Shown here: piece after piece, positions 32,799-41,371 of the stretch
Position numbering within the stretch: the first letter of the stretch is position 1
Layout: each line of letters opens with the position of its first letter
Source of the DNA: JAAYDS01 sp039680625
GTDB taxonomy: Bacteria > Chloroflexota > Anaerolineae > UBA1429
Direction of reading: 5' to 3'
Assembly: GCA_039680625.1 (NCBI GenBank)
Contig: JBDKSN010000024.1
Coordinates: forward strand, 1-44,343
DNA length: 44,343 nt
Position numbers and translations under genes: made by a program
The notes under the pieces: generated by a model
What the model was told of the DNA's origin: nothing
Database searches by the model: none
What the model saw: only the letters and a program-made list of their open reading frames with translations

Positions 32799-34691
32799 TC
32801 AGGGCACGGGCAAGGTCACGGCATCGGTGTTGTGAAAGCCCGTTTCGTCTTGTGTGTACATAAAGAGACGCACCGCAGCGGGCTGTGCGCCCGACGGGAT
32901 GGTCAGAAGATAGTGGTCGCGCACCAGCTCACCGGCAGTCCACTGCGTCGTCGGATACCAGCCATAGACCGGGTGCTGCACATCGGCTTGCGCCAGCACG
33001 GCGCCCGCCTCATCGACCAGGTGCACGCCCACGGCGTAGTCGGCGGCAGGCGGCGAGATGGCGAGCCATTGCACCGTCACCAGCAAGGCATCCTCGCCCT
33101 CGCGGGTGACCTCTGCCGACGCCACGGCTATGCCATTGCCCAGCAAGGCCAACGTCGCTATGGAAGGGTCTATTCGCGGCGAGGGGGCGATCTCGACCAG
33201 CCCATAGGCCGCCGAGGAGAGCGCCAGCCCGCCCAACCGCTCGGCGAACCAGGAAGGGGCAAAGACGTAAAAGGTCTCTTGCGCCGTCACCAGGCGCACG
33301 CCCGAGGCGACGATGTTCTCGAGCGAAGCGTTGTGATCGGCGATCACGAGGCCGGGCAGCTCGCCACGGTAGCTCTGCGCATAGCGCAATGCCCAATAGT
33401 CATGTCCCCAGGGCATCCACACCGTCGTAGGCTCTGCGGGGTTTGCCAGAGAGGCCACGCGCTGCACCACGACCTCTGAGCTGCGATCGCGGGTGATGGC
33501 CAACACCTGCGGCGCATGCCGGTAGCCCAGGAAGGCGAGCAAGGCCAGGGCCGCGCAGCCCGCCACGACATCCACCCAACGGCGACGCGTGCTGGGCACA
33601 AGGAAGGCTAGCCCCACGGCGCACGCCCACACGATCGGCAGCTTGACGGCCAGGAGCGCATCCGAGATGCGGCCCTCCCAGATGATCACGGTCACTGCCA
33701 AGTGCACCACCACGAGCACCAGCAGGGCAAGCGCCTCGCGCCGACGACCGCGGCGAGCGAGCAGCGCCAGACCCACCAGCCCCAGGAGCAGCACCGCCAG
33801 CGGGAGGTCTTGCGCGAGCAGGGAGATAGCCGTCTGCAGCCGCGCCGCCAGTTCGGCCCAGCTCGCCGGCAGGCTCACAATGCGCGTGGATTTGTTGTCG
33901 AGCACCAAGCCCCAAAAGCCCGGCCAGGTGCCGGGGCTGTTGAAGGTCCACGTGGCGCCCATCCAGGCGCGCAGCGGTAGATAGAGATAGGTCGCCAAGG
34001 CACCCAGGCCGAGGCCGATGATCGCCCAGATATTCCCCCAGATGGGGCGCCAACGGCCCCAAACGAGGACCAAGAGCGCCGGCGCAATAAAGGCCACCGC
34101 TCGCTGGTGCACGACGCCCTGCGTGAGCAGCGCCGCCAGCCAGAGGAGCTCGCGGCGGCCGCCGCGCTGCCGATAGGCCAGTGCCGCGAGCATGGTGCCG
34201 ATGGTCAGCGCCATGGTCATCGTGTGCACCTCAGCCAGGGAGGCGTCGACCCACCAGGAGAGCGCCAAGCCGCAGACCGCCGTGGCGCCGACCGCAGCCA
34301 GCCGCGGGGCGCCCAACGCACGGATAAAGCGATAGCTCAACGCCGCGGCGAGGGCACCCCACACCGCCGAGAAGAGCGACGCAGCCAGGGCCGGGGCCAC
34401 GCCCACGAGACCCAGCAGCCAGACAAAGAGCGAGCCGAGCAGGCTGTATTGCGGGTAGCCCGTAAAGTGCAAGGTGCCCCAACGCGGCAGCGCATTCTGG
34501 ATCTCGCCCACGTCGGTGGCGTAGGGTGAGCGGCTGCCGTTGATCTCGGCCTGAGCGGTGAGGGTATAGACGACCAAGAGCGCCAGCGCCAGGGCGAGGG
34601 CGACGGTGCGATCATCGCCCAACAGGCGCCGCCAACGCCGGGTTGGCTCGCCCCTGTTCACGACCTGCGCGCTGTCCGCCGCTGTGCTCAC
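32799..34691 (-). CDS. DUF2723 family membrane protein (glycosyltransferase-like)
   Basis: A 630-residue membrane protein with about ten or more transmembrane segments in its first 400 residues and a soluble beta-rich C-terminus. The first loop, DVGEIQNALPRWGTLHFTGYPQYSLLG, and the SWWVDASLAEVHTM segment match the DUF2723 family, related in layout to GT-C protein O-mannosyltransferases. The conserved acidic residue in the first loop is the expected catalytic site in such folds. The start is GTG at 34691 with GAGGGAGG immediately upstream. Acceptor and donor are unknown; a lipid-linked sugar donor is the usual case for this fold. Confidence 0.82.
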   Translation of the reverse strand: MSTAADSAQVVNRGEPTRRWRRLLGDDRTVALALALALLVVYTLTAQAEINGSRSPYATDVGEIQNALPRWGTLHFTGYPQYSLLGSLFVWLLGLVGVAPALAASLFSAVWGALAAALSYRFIRALGAPRLAAVGATAVCGLALSWWVDASLAEVHTMTMALTIGTMLAALAYRQRGGRRELLWLAALLTQGVVHQRAVAFIAPALLVLVWGRWRPIWGNIWAIIGLGLGALATYLYLPLRAWMGATWTFNSPGTWPGFWGLVLDNKSTRIVSLPASWAELAARLQTAISLLAQDLPLAVLLLGLVGLALLARRGRRREALALLVLVVVHLAVTVIIWEGRISDALLAVKLPIVWACAVGLAFLVPSTRRRWVDVVAGCAALALLAFLGYRHAPQVLAITRDRSSEVVVQRVASLANPAEPTTVWMPWGHDYWALRYAQSYRGELPGLVIADHNASLENIVASGVRLVTAQETFYVFAPSWFAERLGGLALSSAAYGLVEIAPSPRIDPSIATLALLGNGIAVASAEVTREGEDALLVTVQWLAISPPAADYAVGVHLVDEAGAVLAQADVQHPVYGWYPTTQWTAGELVRDHYLLTIPSGAQPAAVRLFMYTQDETGFHNTDAVTLPVP

Positions 34692-34796
34692 GCGCCTCCC
34701 TCTTCGCCGGTGACCTGCTGTCCCAGATGATACGCCCGACGGCCCGGCCCGACAACAGACGACCGATGGCGTAGGCCATTGGGCGCGCAGCGCAAT

Positions 34797-34850
34797 TTGA
34801 CGCTGTTTGGGGCCTATGATAGCGTGATTCGTGTAGCCTGTAGGTTACAC
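34797..34850 (+). promoter_or_regulatory. Promoter region and inverted-repeat operator upstream of pgi
   Basis: TTGACG at 34797-34802 and TATGAT at 34815-34820 are too close to pair with each other (12 bases); TTGACG with TAGCGT at 34820 has 17-base spacing but a weak -10. At 34831-34850 there is an inverted repeat, GTGTAGCC-TGTA-GGTTACAC, matching at seven of eight positions per arm. It lies just downstream of the promoter elements, where a repressor could block transcription, or it may form a leader hairpin. Confidence 0.5.
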
Positions 34851-34871
34851 ATGCCTGGGGGGAGGATCCAG

Positions 34872-36635
34872 ATGTCGGGACTCGCTGATCTTGTCAAGCC
34901 TGTAGCGCCTTCGACCTTGGTCAACCTGAAAGAGTATGCGTCAGAGGTGGAGGCGGTACAGCAGGAACTAGAGGGCAGCGATGCGGCCGCCCGAGTGTGG
35001 GCCAAGGATGGCACGTGGTGGGCGCCATGGGATCGGGCGGCGGCGCGAGACATCGAGGATCGCCTCGGCTGGCTCGGGCTGCCTATCGCCATGCGCAGCG
35101 AAGTGACGCGGCTCAAGGGCCTGGCTGCCGAGGCCAAGCAGGCCGGCCTGACTCGCGTCGTGCTCTTGGGTATGGGGGGGAGCAGCCTGGCACCCGAGGT
35201 GATGGCGGCCGTGCTGCCGCGCGCCAGTGACGGCGCCGAGCTGGTGATCCTCGATGCTACCGACCCCACACAGATTCGCCGCGTGGAGGCGGGCGCGCCG
35301 TTGGCCAACACGCTGTTCATCCTCGCTAGCAAGTCGGGCACGACTATCGAGACCGACAGCCTCTATGCCTATTTCCGCACCCGGCTGCAACAGGCCGTAG
35401 GCCCCGATGCCTGGCGCAGTCACTGGGTGGCCATCACCGATCCGTACACGGCGTTGGCTGAGCTGGCGGTCAAAGAGCGCTTTCGCGCCCTGTTCATCAA
35501 TCCACCGGACATCGGCGGGCGCTATTCCGCCCTGTCGCTCTTTGGCCTGGTGCCGGCGGCGCTCTGCGGGATCGACATCGACGCACTGCTGGTGGCAGCA
35601 CAAGACATGTATTGGGCCTGCCGCGGCACGGCGCCGATCGCCACCAATCCGGGGATGGCTCTGGGCGCGATCATGGGCGCCTGCGCCAAGGCCCGGCCGC
35701 TGCCCGTCGACAAGCTCACTCTCTTCACCTCGCCCACGCTGGCGCCGTTTGGCCCCTGGGCCGAGCAGCTCATCGCCGAGAGCACGGGCAAGGATGGCGT
35801 GGGCATCTTGCCCGTCGAGGGCGAATGCCTGGCCTGCCTGCCCAAGCTCAGTCGCGACCGGCTCTTGGTCTACCTGCGGCTCACTGGCGACGCAAACGAG
35901 GCGACCGATGCGCTGGCCCAGCGGTTGAGCGCCGCGGGGCATCCACTGGTCGTGCTCACGCTGGCAGAGCCGGTGGCGCTCGGCGCCGAGATGTACCGCT
36001 GGGAGTACGCCACGGCCGTGGCCGGCCAGATCTTGGGCATCAACCCGTTCGACCAGCCCAATGTCGAGGCGGCCAAGAAGAGCGCTCGCGCGGCGATCAG
36101 GGCCTACGAAGAGAGCCACGAGATCCCACAGCTGGCCGTAGCCCTGGCCGAGGAGGGCCTAGAGATCTCGGGGCCTGTCACGGGCGCGCAGTCGCTCGCC
36201 GAGGCCCTCGCCCAAGTGTTCAAGCCCGCGCACGAGGGGCAGTATGTGGCGGTGATGGCCTATATCGACCACTCGCCCGAACACATCGCTGGGCTGGAGG
36301 CGATCCGCAAGACGCTCGGCCGGGCGTTGGGCGTGCCCGTGACCGTGGGCTTTGGCCCGCGATTCCTGCATAGCACCGGCCAGTTGCACAAGGGAGGCGC
36401 CAACAATGGCCTCTTCCTACAGATCGTGCAAGACGAGACCGACGACCTGGCGATCCCCGGGCGGGGCTACACCTTTGGCGTGCTCAAGGCCTGTCAGGCC
36501 CTGGGCGATTGGCAGGCCCTGCAGGATGCGGGCCGCACGGTGGTGCGGGTCAATGTGGGCAGCGATGTGGCCGCTGGTCTTGCTCGGCTGAACGCCGCTT
36601 TGGCGGCGGCCCTGCGCGAGGACGTGCAGCCATGA
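34872..36635 (+). CDS. pgi: Glucose-6-phosphate isomerase
   Basis: A 587-residue enzyme that interconverts glucose 6-phosphate and fructose 6-phosphate. SIS-type sugar-phosphate motifs are visible: GMGGSSLAP (100-108), SKSGTT (153-158), the PGI signature DIGGRYSAL (213-221) and a late LHSTGQLHKGG carrying the catalytic His region. The sequence style resembles the isomerase half of the fused transaldolase/glucose-6-phosphate isomerase proteins, but no transaldolase domain precedes it; a transaldolase is expected elsewhere. GGGGAGGA sits upstream of the ATG at 34872, which is preferred over ATG codons further upstream. It overlaps the SixA-like gene by ATGA. Confidence 0.92.
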   Translation: MSGLADLVKPVAPSTLVNLKEYASEVEAVQQELEGSDAAARVWAKDGTWWAPWDRAAARDIEDRLGWLGLPIAMRSEVTRLKGLAAEAKQAGLTRVVLLGMGGSSLAPEVMAAVLPRASDGAELVILDATDPTQIRRVEAGAPLANTLFILASKSGTTIETDSLYAYFRTRLQQAVGPDAWRSHWVAITDPYTALAELAVKERFRALFINPPDIGGRYSALSLFGLVPAALCGIDIDALLVAAQDMYWACRGTAPIATNPGMALGAIMGACAKARPLPVDKLTLFTSPTLAPFGPWAEQLIAESTGKDGVGILPVEGECLACLPKLSRDRLLVYLRLTGDANEATDALAQRLSAAGHPLVVLTLAEPVALGAEMYRWEYATAVAGQILGINPFDQPNVEAAKKSARAAIRAYEESHEIPQLAVALAEEGLEISGPVTGAQSLAEALAQVFKPAHEGQYVAVMAYIDHSPEHIAGLEAIRKTLGRALGVPVTVGFGPRFLHSTGQLHKGGANNGLFLQIVQDETDDLAIPGRGYTFGVLKACQALGDWQALQDAGRTVVRVNVGSDVAAGLARLNAALAAALREDVQP

Positions 36636-37150
36636 CCAAGACTTTGCTCCTCATGCGCCACGCCAAGTCGAGCTGGGCCGATCCGGATCAACCCGATGCC
36701 GAGCGCCCGCTCACTGCCCGGGGCAAGCGCGAGGCCGAACGAATGGGCCAGGAGCTGTATCGGCGAGGCCTGGCGCCCGCCCAGATCCTGTGCTCGACGG
36801 CCAAACGAGCGCGCTCGACCGCTAACCGCGTCGTCGAGGCGGCGCCACCCGACGCTGAGCCGCCTGTCGTCCTCGACAGCCGTCTCTATGCGAGCGACGC
36901 CGCGGCCTACCGACGTGTCTTGGCTGACGAGGCGCAAGGCGACACCGTGCTGCTCATCGGGCACAACCCGACGCTCGAAGAGCTGGCCAGCGCCATGGTG
37001 GGGCAGACGATGGTACTCTCGACCGCCAACGTGGTCGTAGTGAGCCTCGACCTGGCCAACTGGTGCGACCTCAATGGGCAGACACATGGCCTTTTGCTGG
37101 CGCTGCTGGCTCCGCGCGACCTCGCCATCGTGCCCTTGGAAGAGGACTAG
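36632..37150 (+). CDS. sixA: SixA-type histidine phosphatase
   Basis: A 172-residue member of the histidine phosphatase superfamily. The catalytic RHA motif is LMRHAKSSW (7-15), a later arginine sits in the RARST segment and the second catalytic histidine in LLIGHNPTLEE. This small-size group includes SixA, which removes phosphate from phospho-histidine proteins. The start overlaps the pgi stop by four bases (ATGA), and the response regulator begins six bases after its stop. The context, next to a two-component pair, makes phospho-histidine turnover plausible, but sugar-phosphate hydrolysis next to pgi is an alternative. Confidence 0.85.
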   Translation: MTKTLLLMRHAKSSWADPDQPDAERPLTARGKREAERMGQELYRRGLAPAQILCSTAKRARSTANRVVEAAPPDAEPPVVLDSRLYASDAAAYRRVLADEAQGDTVLLIGHNPTLEELASAMVGQTMVLSTANVVVVSLDLANWCDLNGQTHGLLLALLAPRDLAIVPLEED

Positions 37151-37156
37151 GCTAAT

Positions 37157-37903
37157 ATGAACACGAGCGACGCCGACTTGCCGCTGACGCACGCGCCGCG
37201 GATACTCGTCATCGAAGACGAGCCGGCGTTGCTCGACACGCTCAGCTATAGCCTCAACCGGCAGGGCTACCAGGTACTCACGGCCACCGATGGGCGGCAA
37301 GGCCTGGCGCTGGCCCAGAGCGAGCATCCCGACCTGCTCATCCTCGACCTGCTCTTGCCGGGCATAGATGGCCTGGAAGTGTGCCGCACGCTGCGGCAGA
37401 CCGACGATCTGCCGATCATCATGCTCACTGCACTGGCCGACGAGATCGACAAGGTCGTCGGCCTCGAGGTCGGCGCCGACGACTATCTCACCAAGCCCTT
37501 TAGTATGCGCGAGCTGCTCGCCCGCGTGCGTGCCCAGCTGCGGCGGGCGCGGCTCGTCGAAGAGCGCGCAGCGGCGGCCATTGCCAAGCCACCACGCGCC
37601 AGCCACCGCCTGCTGTTTGGCGACCTGGTCATCGACGAAGACCGTCACGAGGCGACGCGCGCCGGTCAGCCGCTCGACCTAAAGCCCAAGGAGTACGAGC
37701 TGCTGCTCTTCTTGGCGCGCCATCGAGGCATCGTGGTTTCGCGCGACCTGATCCTCGAACAGGTGTGGGACTGGAGCTATACCGGCGGCAGCCGCACCGT
37801 AGATGTGCACATCCGCTGGTTGCGCGAAAAGATCGAGGACGACCCCTCGCACCCAACCCGTATCGTCACGGTGCGTGGCGTCGGCTATCGCTTTGAGGGC
37901 TAG
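37157..37903 (+). CDS. OmpR/PhoB-family response regulator
   Basis: A 248-residue two-domain regulator. The receiver (about 15-130) has the acidic pair at 20-22, phosphoacceptor Asp64 in LDLLLPG, Thr91 and Lys113 in TKPF. A winged-helix DNA-binding domain of the OmpR type follows (about 153-248): LDLKPKEYELL, RTVDVHIRWLREKI and VRGVGYRFEG. It is followed nine bases later by its likely sensor kinase and, two genes on, by phoU, so PhoB-like phosphate control is a good guess. No Pst transport genes are in the window to confirm it. Confidence 0.93.
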   Translation: MNTSDADLPLTHAPRILVIEDEPALLDTLSYSLNRQGYQVLTATDGRQGLALAQSEHPDLLILDLLLPGIDGLEVCRTLRQTDDLPIIMLTALADEIDKVVGLEVGADDYLTKPFSMRELLARVRAQLRRARLVEERAAAAIAKPPRASHRLLFGDLVIDEDRHEATRAGQPLDLKPKEYELLLFLARHRGIVVSRDLILEQVWDWSYTGGSRTVDVHIRWLREKIEDDPSHPTRIVTVRGVGYRFEG

Positions 37904-37912
37904 GAGGTAGCC

Positions 37913-39709
37913 GTGCACATGCAGCATGTCCGCTGGCGCATCGCGATCCCCTACATCGTGCTGGTCTGCCTGGTGGTGCTCACCCTCGCTCTGATCACGG
38001 GGCAGCTGCTGCGGCAGAGTGCCCTGGCACAAGAGAAAGAAGAGCTCTTGCTCCAGGCGAGCGTCTTGGCGCGCGATGTGCGGGAGCCGCTCGCCGAGGG
38101 CGATGTGGCGACGTTGGGCAGCCTGGCCGCTGAGTATGCTGAGATCCTCGGCGCACGCCTCACGATCGTGGCCGCCGATGGGCGCGTGCTGGCCGACACG
38201 CAGAACACGCCGCTCACGATGCAGAACCATCTCTATCGACCCGAGATCCAGCAGGCGCAGGCCACGGGCCAGGGCACGGCCGTGCGCAACAGCGACACGC
38301 TCGATGTCGCCATGATCTATGCCGCTGTGCGCGTCGATGCGCCCCCGAGCCAGTCCGCCGATGGATCGAGTGCGGGCCAGGCCCTGGGCTATGTGCGCGT
38401 GGCCGTGCCCGAGCGTGACCTCTCGGAGCAGCTGGGCGAGCTGCGCCGCACGCTGGTCACTGTTGCCGTCGTCGCCGCACTCTTTGCCCTGGCCCTCGCG
38501 GTGGTCATCGCCGAGAGCACCTCGCGGCCCATCCGGCGCCTCTCGGCCTACGTGCGGCGGCTGGCCCAGGGCGAGCTCGATCAGCCGGTGTTGCCCACCT
38601 CCACCGACGAGGTCGGCCAGCTCACCGCCGACACCATGGAGATGGCACGGCGCCTGCGCGACACGATCGCGAGCCTCAACGCCGAGCGCGCTCAGCTCTC
38701 GGCTGTGCTCGACCAGATGGCCGATGCCGTGCTCCTCACCGATCGAGAGGGTGCGGTGATCCTGCTCAACCCGGCGGCCCAGACGCTGTTGCACACCAGC
38801 CAAGAGGCTAGCCTGGGGCGTTCGTTCACCCAGGTGGTGCGCCAGCACGAGCTCAGCGCTGTCTGGAGCGCCGCGAGAGACGCGCACGAGCAGCGTGCCG
38901 AGGTCGTCGATCTCGGCGAGCAGCTGTGGCAGGTGATCGTGCGCCCACTCGATGCCGTCGAACCGGGCGCCTGTCTGGTGCTCTTGCAGGACCTCACGCC
39001 TCTTCGCCGCTTTGAGGGCCTGCGCCGCGAGTTTGTGAGCAACATCTCGCACGAGCTGCGCACACCCCTGGCCAGCTTGCGCGCCCTGGCCGACACCCTG
39101 CACGACAGCGCGCTGGACGACCGGCCGGCTGCCGAGCGCTTTCTCGGCCGCATGGATGACGAGATCGACGCCCTGACGCAGATGGTCGAAGAGTTGCTCG
39201 AGCTATCGCGCATCGAGTCGGGCCGGGTGCCGATCCGCCTCGAACGCATCGCTGTGGCCGCTTTTGTGGAGCCGGCCGTCGAGCGACTGCGGCCGCAGGC
39301 CGAGCGAGCGCAACTCAATGTGCAGCTCGACCTGCCCGCCACCCTGCCCGCGGTGTTGGGCGATGAGCAACGGCTCCAGCAGGTGGTCACCAACCTGGTG
39401 CACAACGCGATCAAGTTCACCCCCGCTGGCGGCGCGATTCGAGTGACTGCGCGCACGGAGGGCGATCAGGTGGTCGTCTCGGTGAGCGACACGGGTATCG
39501 GCATCCCCGCCGAGGCGCAGGCGCGGATTTTCGAGCGCTTTTACAAGGCCGATCGTTCGCGCTCGAGTGGCGGCACCGGGCTAGGCCTGGCCATCGCCAA
39601 GCACATCGTCCTCGCCCACGGCGGGCGCATCTGGGTCGAGAGCGTCGAGGGCCAGGGGAGTCGCTTCTCGTTCACCGTGCAGGCCGCCCCTCGTTCCAAA
39701 GCGGTTTGA
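37913..39709 (+). CDS. PAS/HAMP sensor histidine kinase (PhoR-like)
   Basis: A 598-residue membrane sensor kinase. A first membrane segment (about 12-32) and a second (about 181-200) bracket an extracytoplasmic sensor domain of about 145 residues. HAMP (about 201-253) and PAS (about 260-365) follow, then the HisKA box FVSNISHELRTP with His380, and the ATPase domain with NLVHNAIKFT, DTGIGIP and GTGLGLAIAKHI. The order is that of PhoR/PnpS/VicK kinases. The start is GTG at 37913, with AGGAGG five bases upstream. It follows its regulator directly. The PhoR assignment rests on the nearby phoU. Confidence 0.93.
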   Translation: MHMQHVRWRIAIPYIVLVCLVVLTLALITGQLLRQSALAQEKEELLLQASVLARDVREPLAEGDVATLGSLAAEYAEILGARLTIVAADGRVLADTQNTPLTMQNHLYRPEIQQAQATGQGTAVRNSDTLDVAMIYAAVRVDAPPSQSADGSSAGQALGYVRVAVPERDLSEQLGELRRTLVTVAVVAALFALALAVVIAESTSRPIRRLSAYVRRLAQGELDQPVLPTSTDEVGQLTADTMEMARRLRDTIASLNAERAQLSAVLDQMADAVLLTDREGAVILLNPAAQTLLHTSQEASLGRSFTQVVRQHELSAVWSAARDAHEQRAEVVDLGEQLWQVIVRPLDAVEPGACLVLLQDLTPLRRFEGLRREFVSNISHELRTPLASLRALADTLHDSALDDRPAAERFLGRMDDEIDALTQMVEELLELSRIESGRVPIRLERIAVAAFVEPAVERLRPQAERAQLNVQLDLPATLPAVLGDEQRLQQVVTNLVHNAIKFTPAGGAIRVTARTEGDQVVVSVSDTGIGIPAEAQARIFERFYKADRSRSSGGTGLGLAIAKHIVLAHGGRIWVESVEGQGSRFSFTVQAAPRSKAV

Positions 39710-39716
39710 CATCGCC

Positions 39717-39760
39717 TTAACCCACTGTCGCTGGCGCTGTTAACATCACGGCGCTATCAT
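39717..39760 (+). promoter_or_regulatory. Possible activator-dependent promoter with TTAAC repeats
   Basis: TTAACC at 39717 and TTAACA at 39740 are 23 bases apart, about two helical turns. A -10-like TATCAT lies at 39755-39760 with no good -35. TTAACA-type direct repeats are known PhoP/PhoB-family sites in some bacteria, so control of the HD gene and phoU by the preceding regulator is possible. Confidence 0.4.
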
Positions 39761-39815
39761 CACCCATAGCAGGGCCGGTCTGCCGATGTAGCCGACCGCC
39801 TGAAGGAGAGTGCTC

Positions 39816-40586
39816 ATGCTCCGCGTACCCACACGACACAATACGCGCCTGCAGACGCTGATGGACGCCGTCAACGCCGACGCCGAACTGGCGCAGCTCT
39901 ACAAGTGCGCTAACACCAACGCCGTCGATCGTGGGGGGATGAACGACCATGGTGAGGTGCACATCCAGATCGTCGCCAACGCGGCCTTGCGCCTGTTGCG
40001 GCTTCTGCTCGATGCGGGCATCAAGCCCAATATCGTGACCAACTATGGCCTCGAGACGGCCGACGCCGAGGTGGTCGTGGTGCTGGCGGCGTGTCTGCAC
40101 GACATCGGCATCGCCATCCACCGGCATGATCATGAGCAGCACAGCCTCACGCTTGCCTATCCCAAGGCCAGGCAGTTGCTCACGCCGCTGTATGCTGAGC
40201 CGACGCTGACGATCCTCACCTCTGAGGTGCTGCATTGCATCTCGGCGCACCGCTCGGATGTGGGCTGCCTGACGATCGAGGCCGGCATCGTCAAAGTGGC
40301 CGATGCGCTCGATATGACCGAGGGGCGCTCGCGCATCCCCTTCGAGGCGGGCCAGGTGAACATCCACTCGGTGTCAGCCATGGCTATCAAGTCCGTCGCG
40401 ATCGAAAAGGGCGAGGAACGCCCTGTGCGCATCGACGTGCTCCTCGATAGCACCGCCGGCGTGTTTCAGGTGGACGAGCTGTTGCGGCGCAAGCTGCAGA
40501 ACTCGACGCTCGCGCCGCTGGTCGAAGTGGTGGCGCGCCTGCAACGCGTCGACGGCCCGCAAGTGCTTCAAGTCTATCGCCTATAG
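39816..40586 (+). CDS. HD-domain metal-dependent phosphohydrolase
   Basis: A 256-residue soluble protein of the HD superfamily, which hydrolyses phosphate esters such as nucleotides using bound metal. The residues are His45 and His49 (NDHGEVH), the HD pair His95-Asp96 in ACLHDIGIAIHRH and a later Asp in VKVADALDM. Residues 1-40 and 190-256 are additional; the whole resembles uncharacterised archaeal/bacterial HD proteins. The ATG at 39816 has AAGGAG seven bases upstream. It stands between the PhoR-like kinase and phoU. The substrate is unknown. Confidence 0.85.
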   Translation: MLRVPTRHNTRLQTLMDAVNADAELAQLYKCANTNAVDRGGMNDHGEVHIQIVANAALRLLRLLLDAGIKPNIVTNYGLETADAEVVVVLAACLHDIGIAIHRHDHEQHSLTLAYPKARQLLTPLYAEPTLTILTSEVLHCISAHRSDVGCLTIEAGIVKVADALDMTEGRSRIPFEAGQVNIHSVSAMAIKSVAIEKGEERPVRIDVLLDSTAGVFQVDELLRRKLQNSTLAPLVEVVARLQRVDGPQVLQVYRL

Positions 40587-40621
40587 GGCTGGGCATTCAC
40601 TCATTACCAGGGGGTAGGACG

Positions 40622-41314
40622 ATGCTTCGCAAAGGGCTAGAGAGAGATCTGCAACGGATGCAGGATGAAGTGGTGCTTCTGGCGAGCATGGTCAAGCGCG
40701 CCATCCACGACGCTGTGGTGGCCCTGCAGCATCAAGACCTGGCCGCGGCCGAGCGCATCATGGACGCCGACCAAGAGATCAACCGCAAGCGATTCGATAC
40801 CGAGTCTGAGGTGCTCGTCTTGATCGCCAGGCAACAGCCCATGGCGGGCGACCTGCGCATCCTGGCGGCGGTGCTCGAGATCGTCACCGAGCTAGAGCGC
40901 ATGGGTGACTATGCCAAAGGCATCGCCAAGATCACCCTGCTCATGGGCCACGAGCCGCCGATCAAGCCACTGGTAGATATTCCGCGCATGGCCGACCTGG
41001 CCCTGGGCATGCTCGACCGCGCAATCGATGCCTTCTTGCGACGCGACGTGGCGCTCGCTCGCTCGATCCCTACAGAAGATGACCTCGTCGACGATCTCTA
41101 TAACCAGGTGAACCGTGAGCTGCTGGCGCTGATCTTGGCCAACCCACGCAACATGGAACAGGCCAACTATCTCACCTGGGCGGCGCACAATCTCGAACGC
41201 GCTGCCGACCGCGTAACCAACATCTGCGAGCGCGTGGTCTTTATGGTGACGGGCGAGATGAATGAGCTGGATCAGCCCCCCGCGGAGGGCGAGGAGAAGC
41301 CACAGCAACTCTGA
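40622..41314 (+). CDS. phoU: Phosphate signalling regulator PhoU
   Basis: A 230-residue all-helical protein with two PhoU domains, each holding an E/D-x-x-x-D metal-binding helix (ELERMGDYAKGIAK and NLERAADRVTNICE). PhoU links the Pst phosphate importer to the PhoR kinase and represses the Pho regulon at high phosphate. The ATG follows AGGGGGTAGGA. Only the kinase/regulator and an HD protein are linked here; the Pst genes are not in the window. The small repeat protein follows 57 bases later. Confidence 0.95.
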   Translation: MLRKGLERDLQRMQDEVVLLASMVKRAIHDAVVALQHQDLAAAERIMDADQEINRKRFDTESEVLVLIARQQPMAGDLRILAAVLEIVTELERMGDYAKGIAKITLLMGHEPPIKPLVDIPRMADLALGMLDRAIDAFLRRDVALARSIPTEDDLVDDLYNQVNRELLALILANPRNMEQANYLTWAAHNLERAADRVTNICERVVFMVTGEMNELDQPPAEGEEKPQQL

Positions 41315-41371
41315 GCGGCATGACTGCGTATCGAGAGCAGACCGATGGAAGCGAGCGCAGGAGGCCGAACG

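Noticed and set aside
34968..36119. A 383-codon minus-strand frame inside pgi
   Set aside because: Mirror of the isomerase gene; composition is Gln/His/Arg-rich and without motifs.
37679..39103. A 474-codon open frame on the minus strand across the PAS/HAMP kinase
   Set aside because: It is antisense to a kinase with all its motifs intact, is rich in Gln/His/Arg as expected for a mirror frame in GC-rich DNA, and shows no domain.
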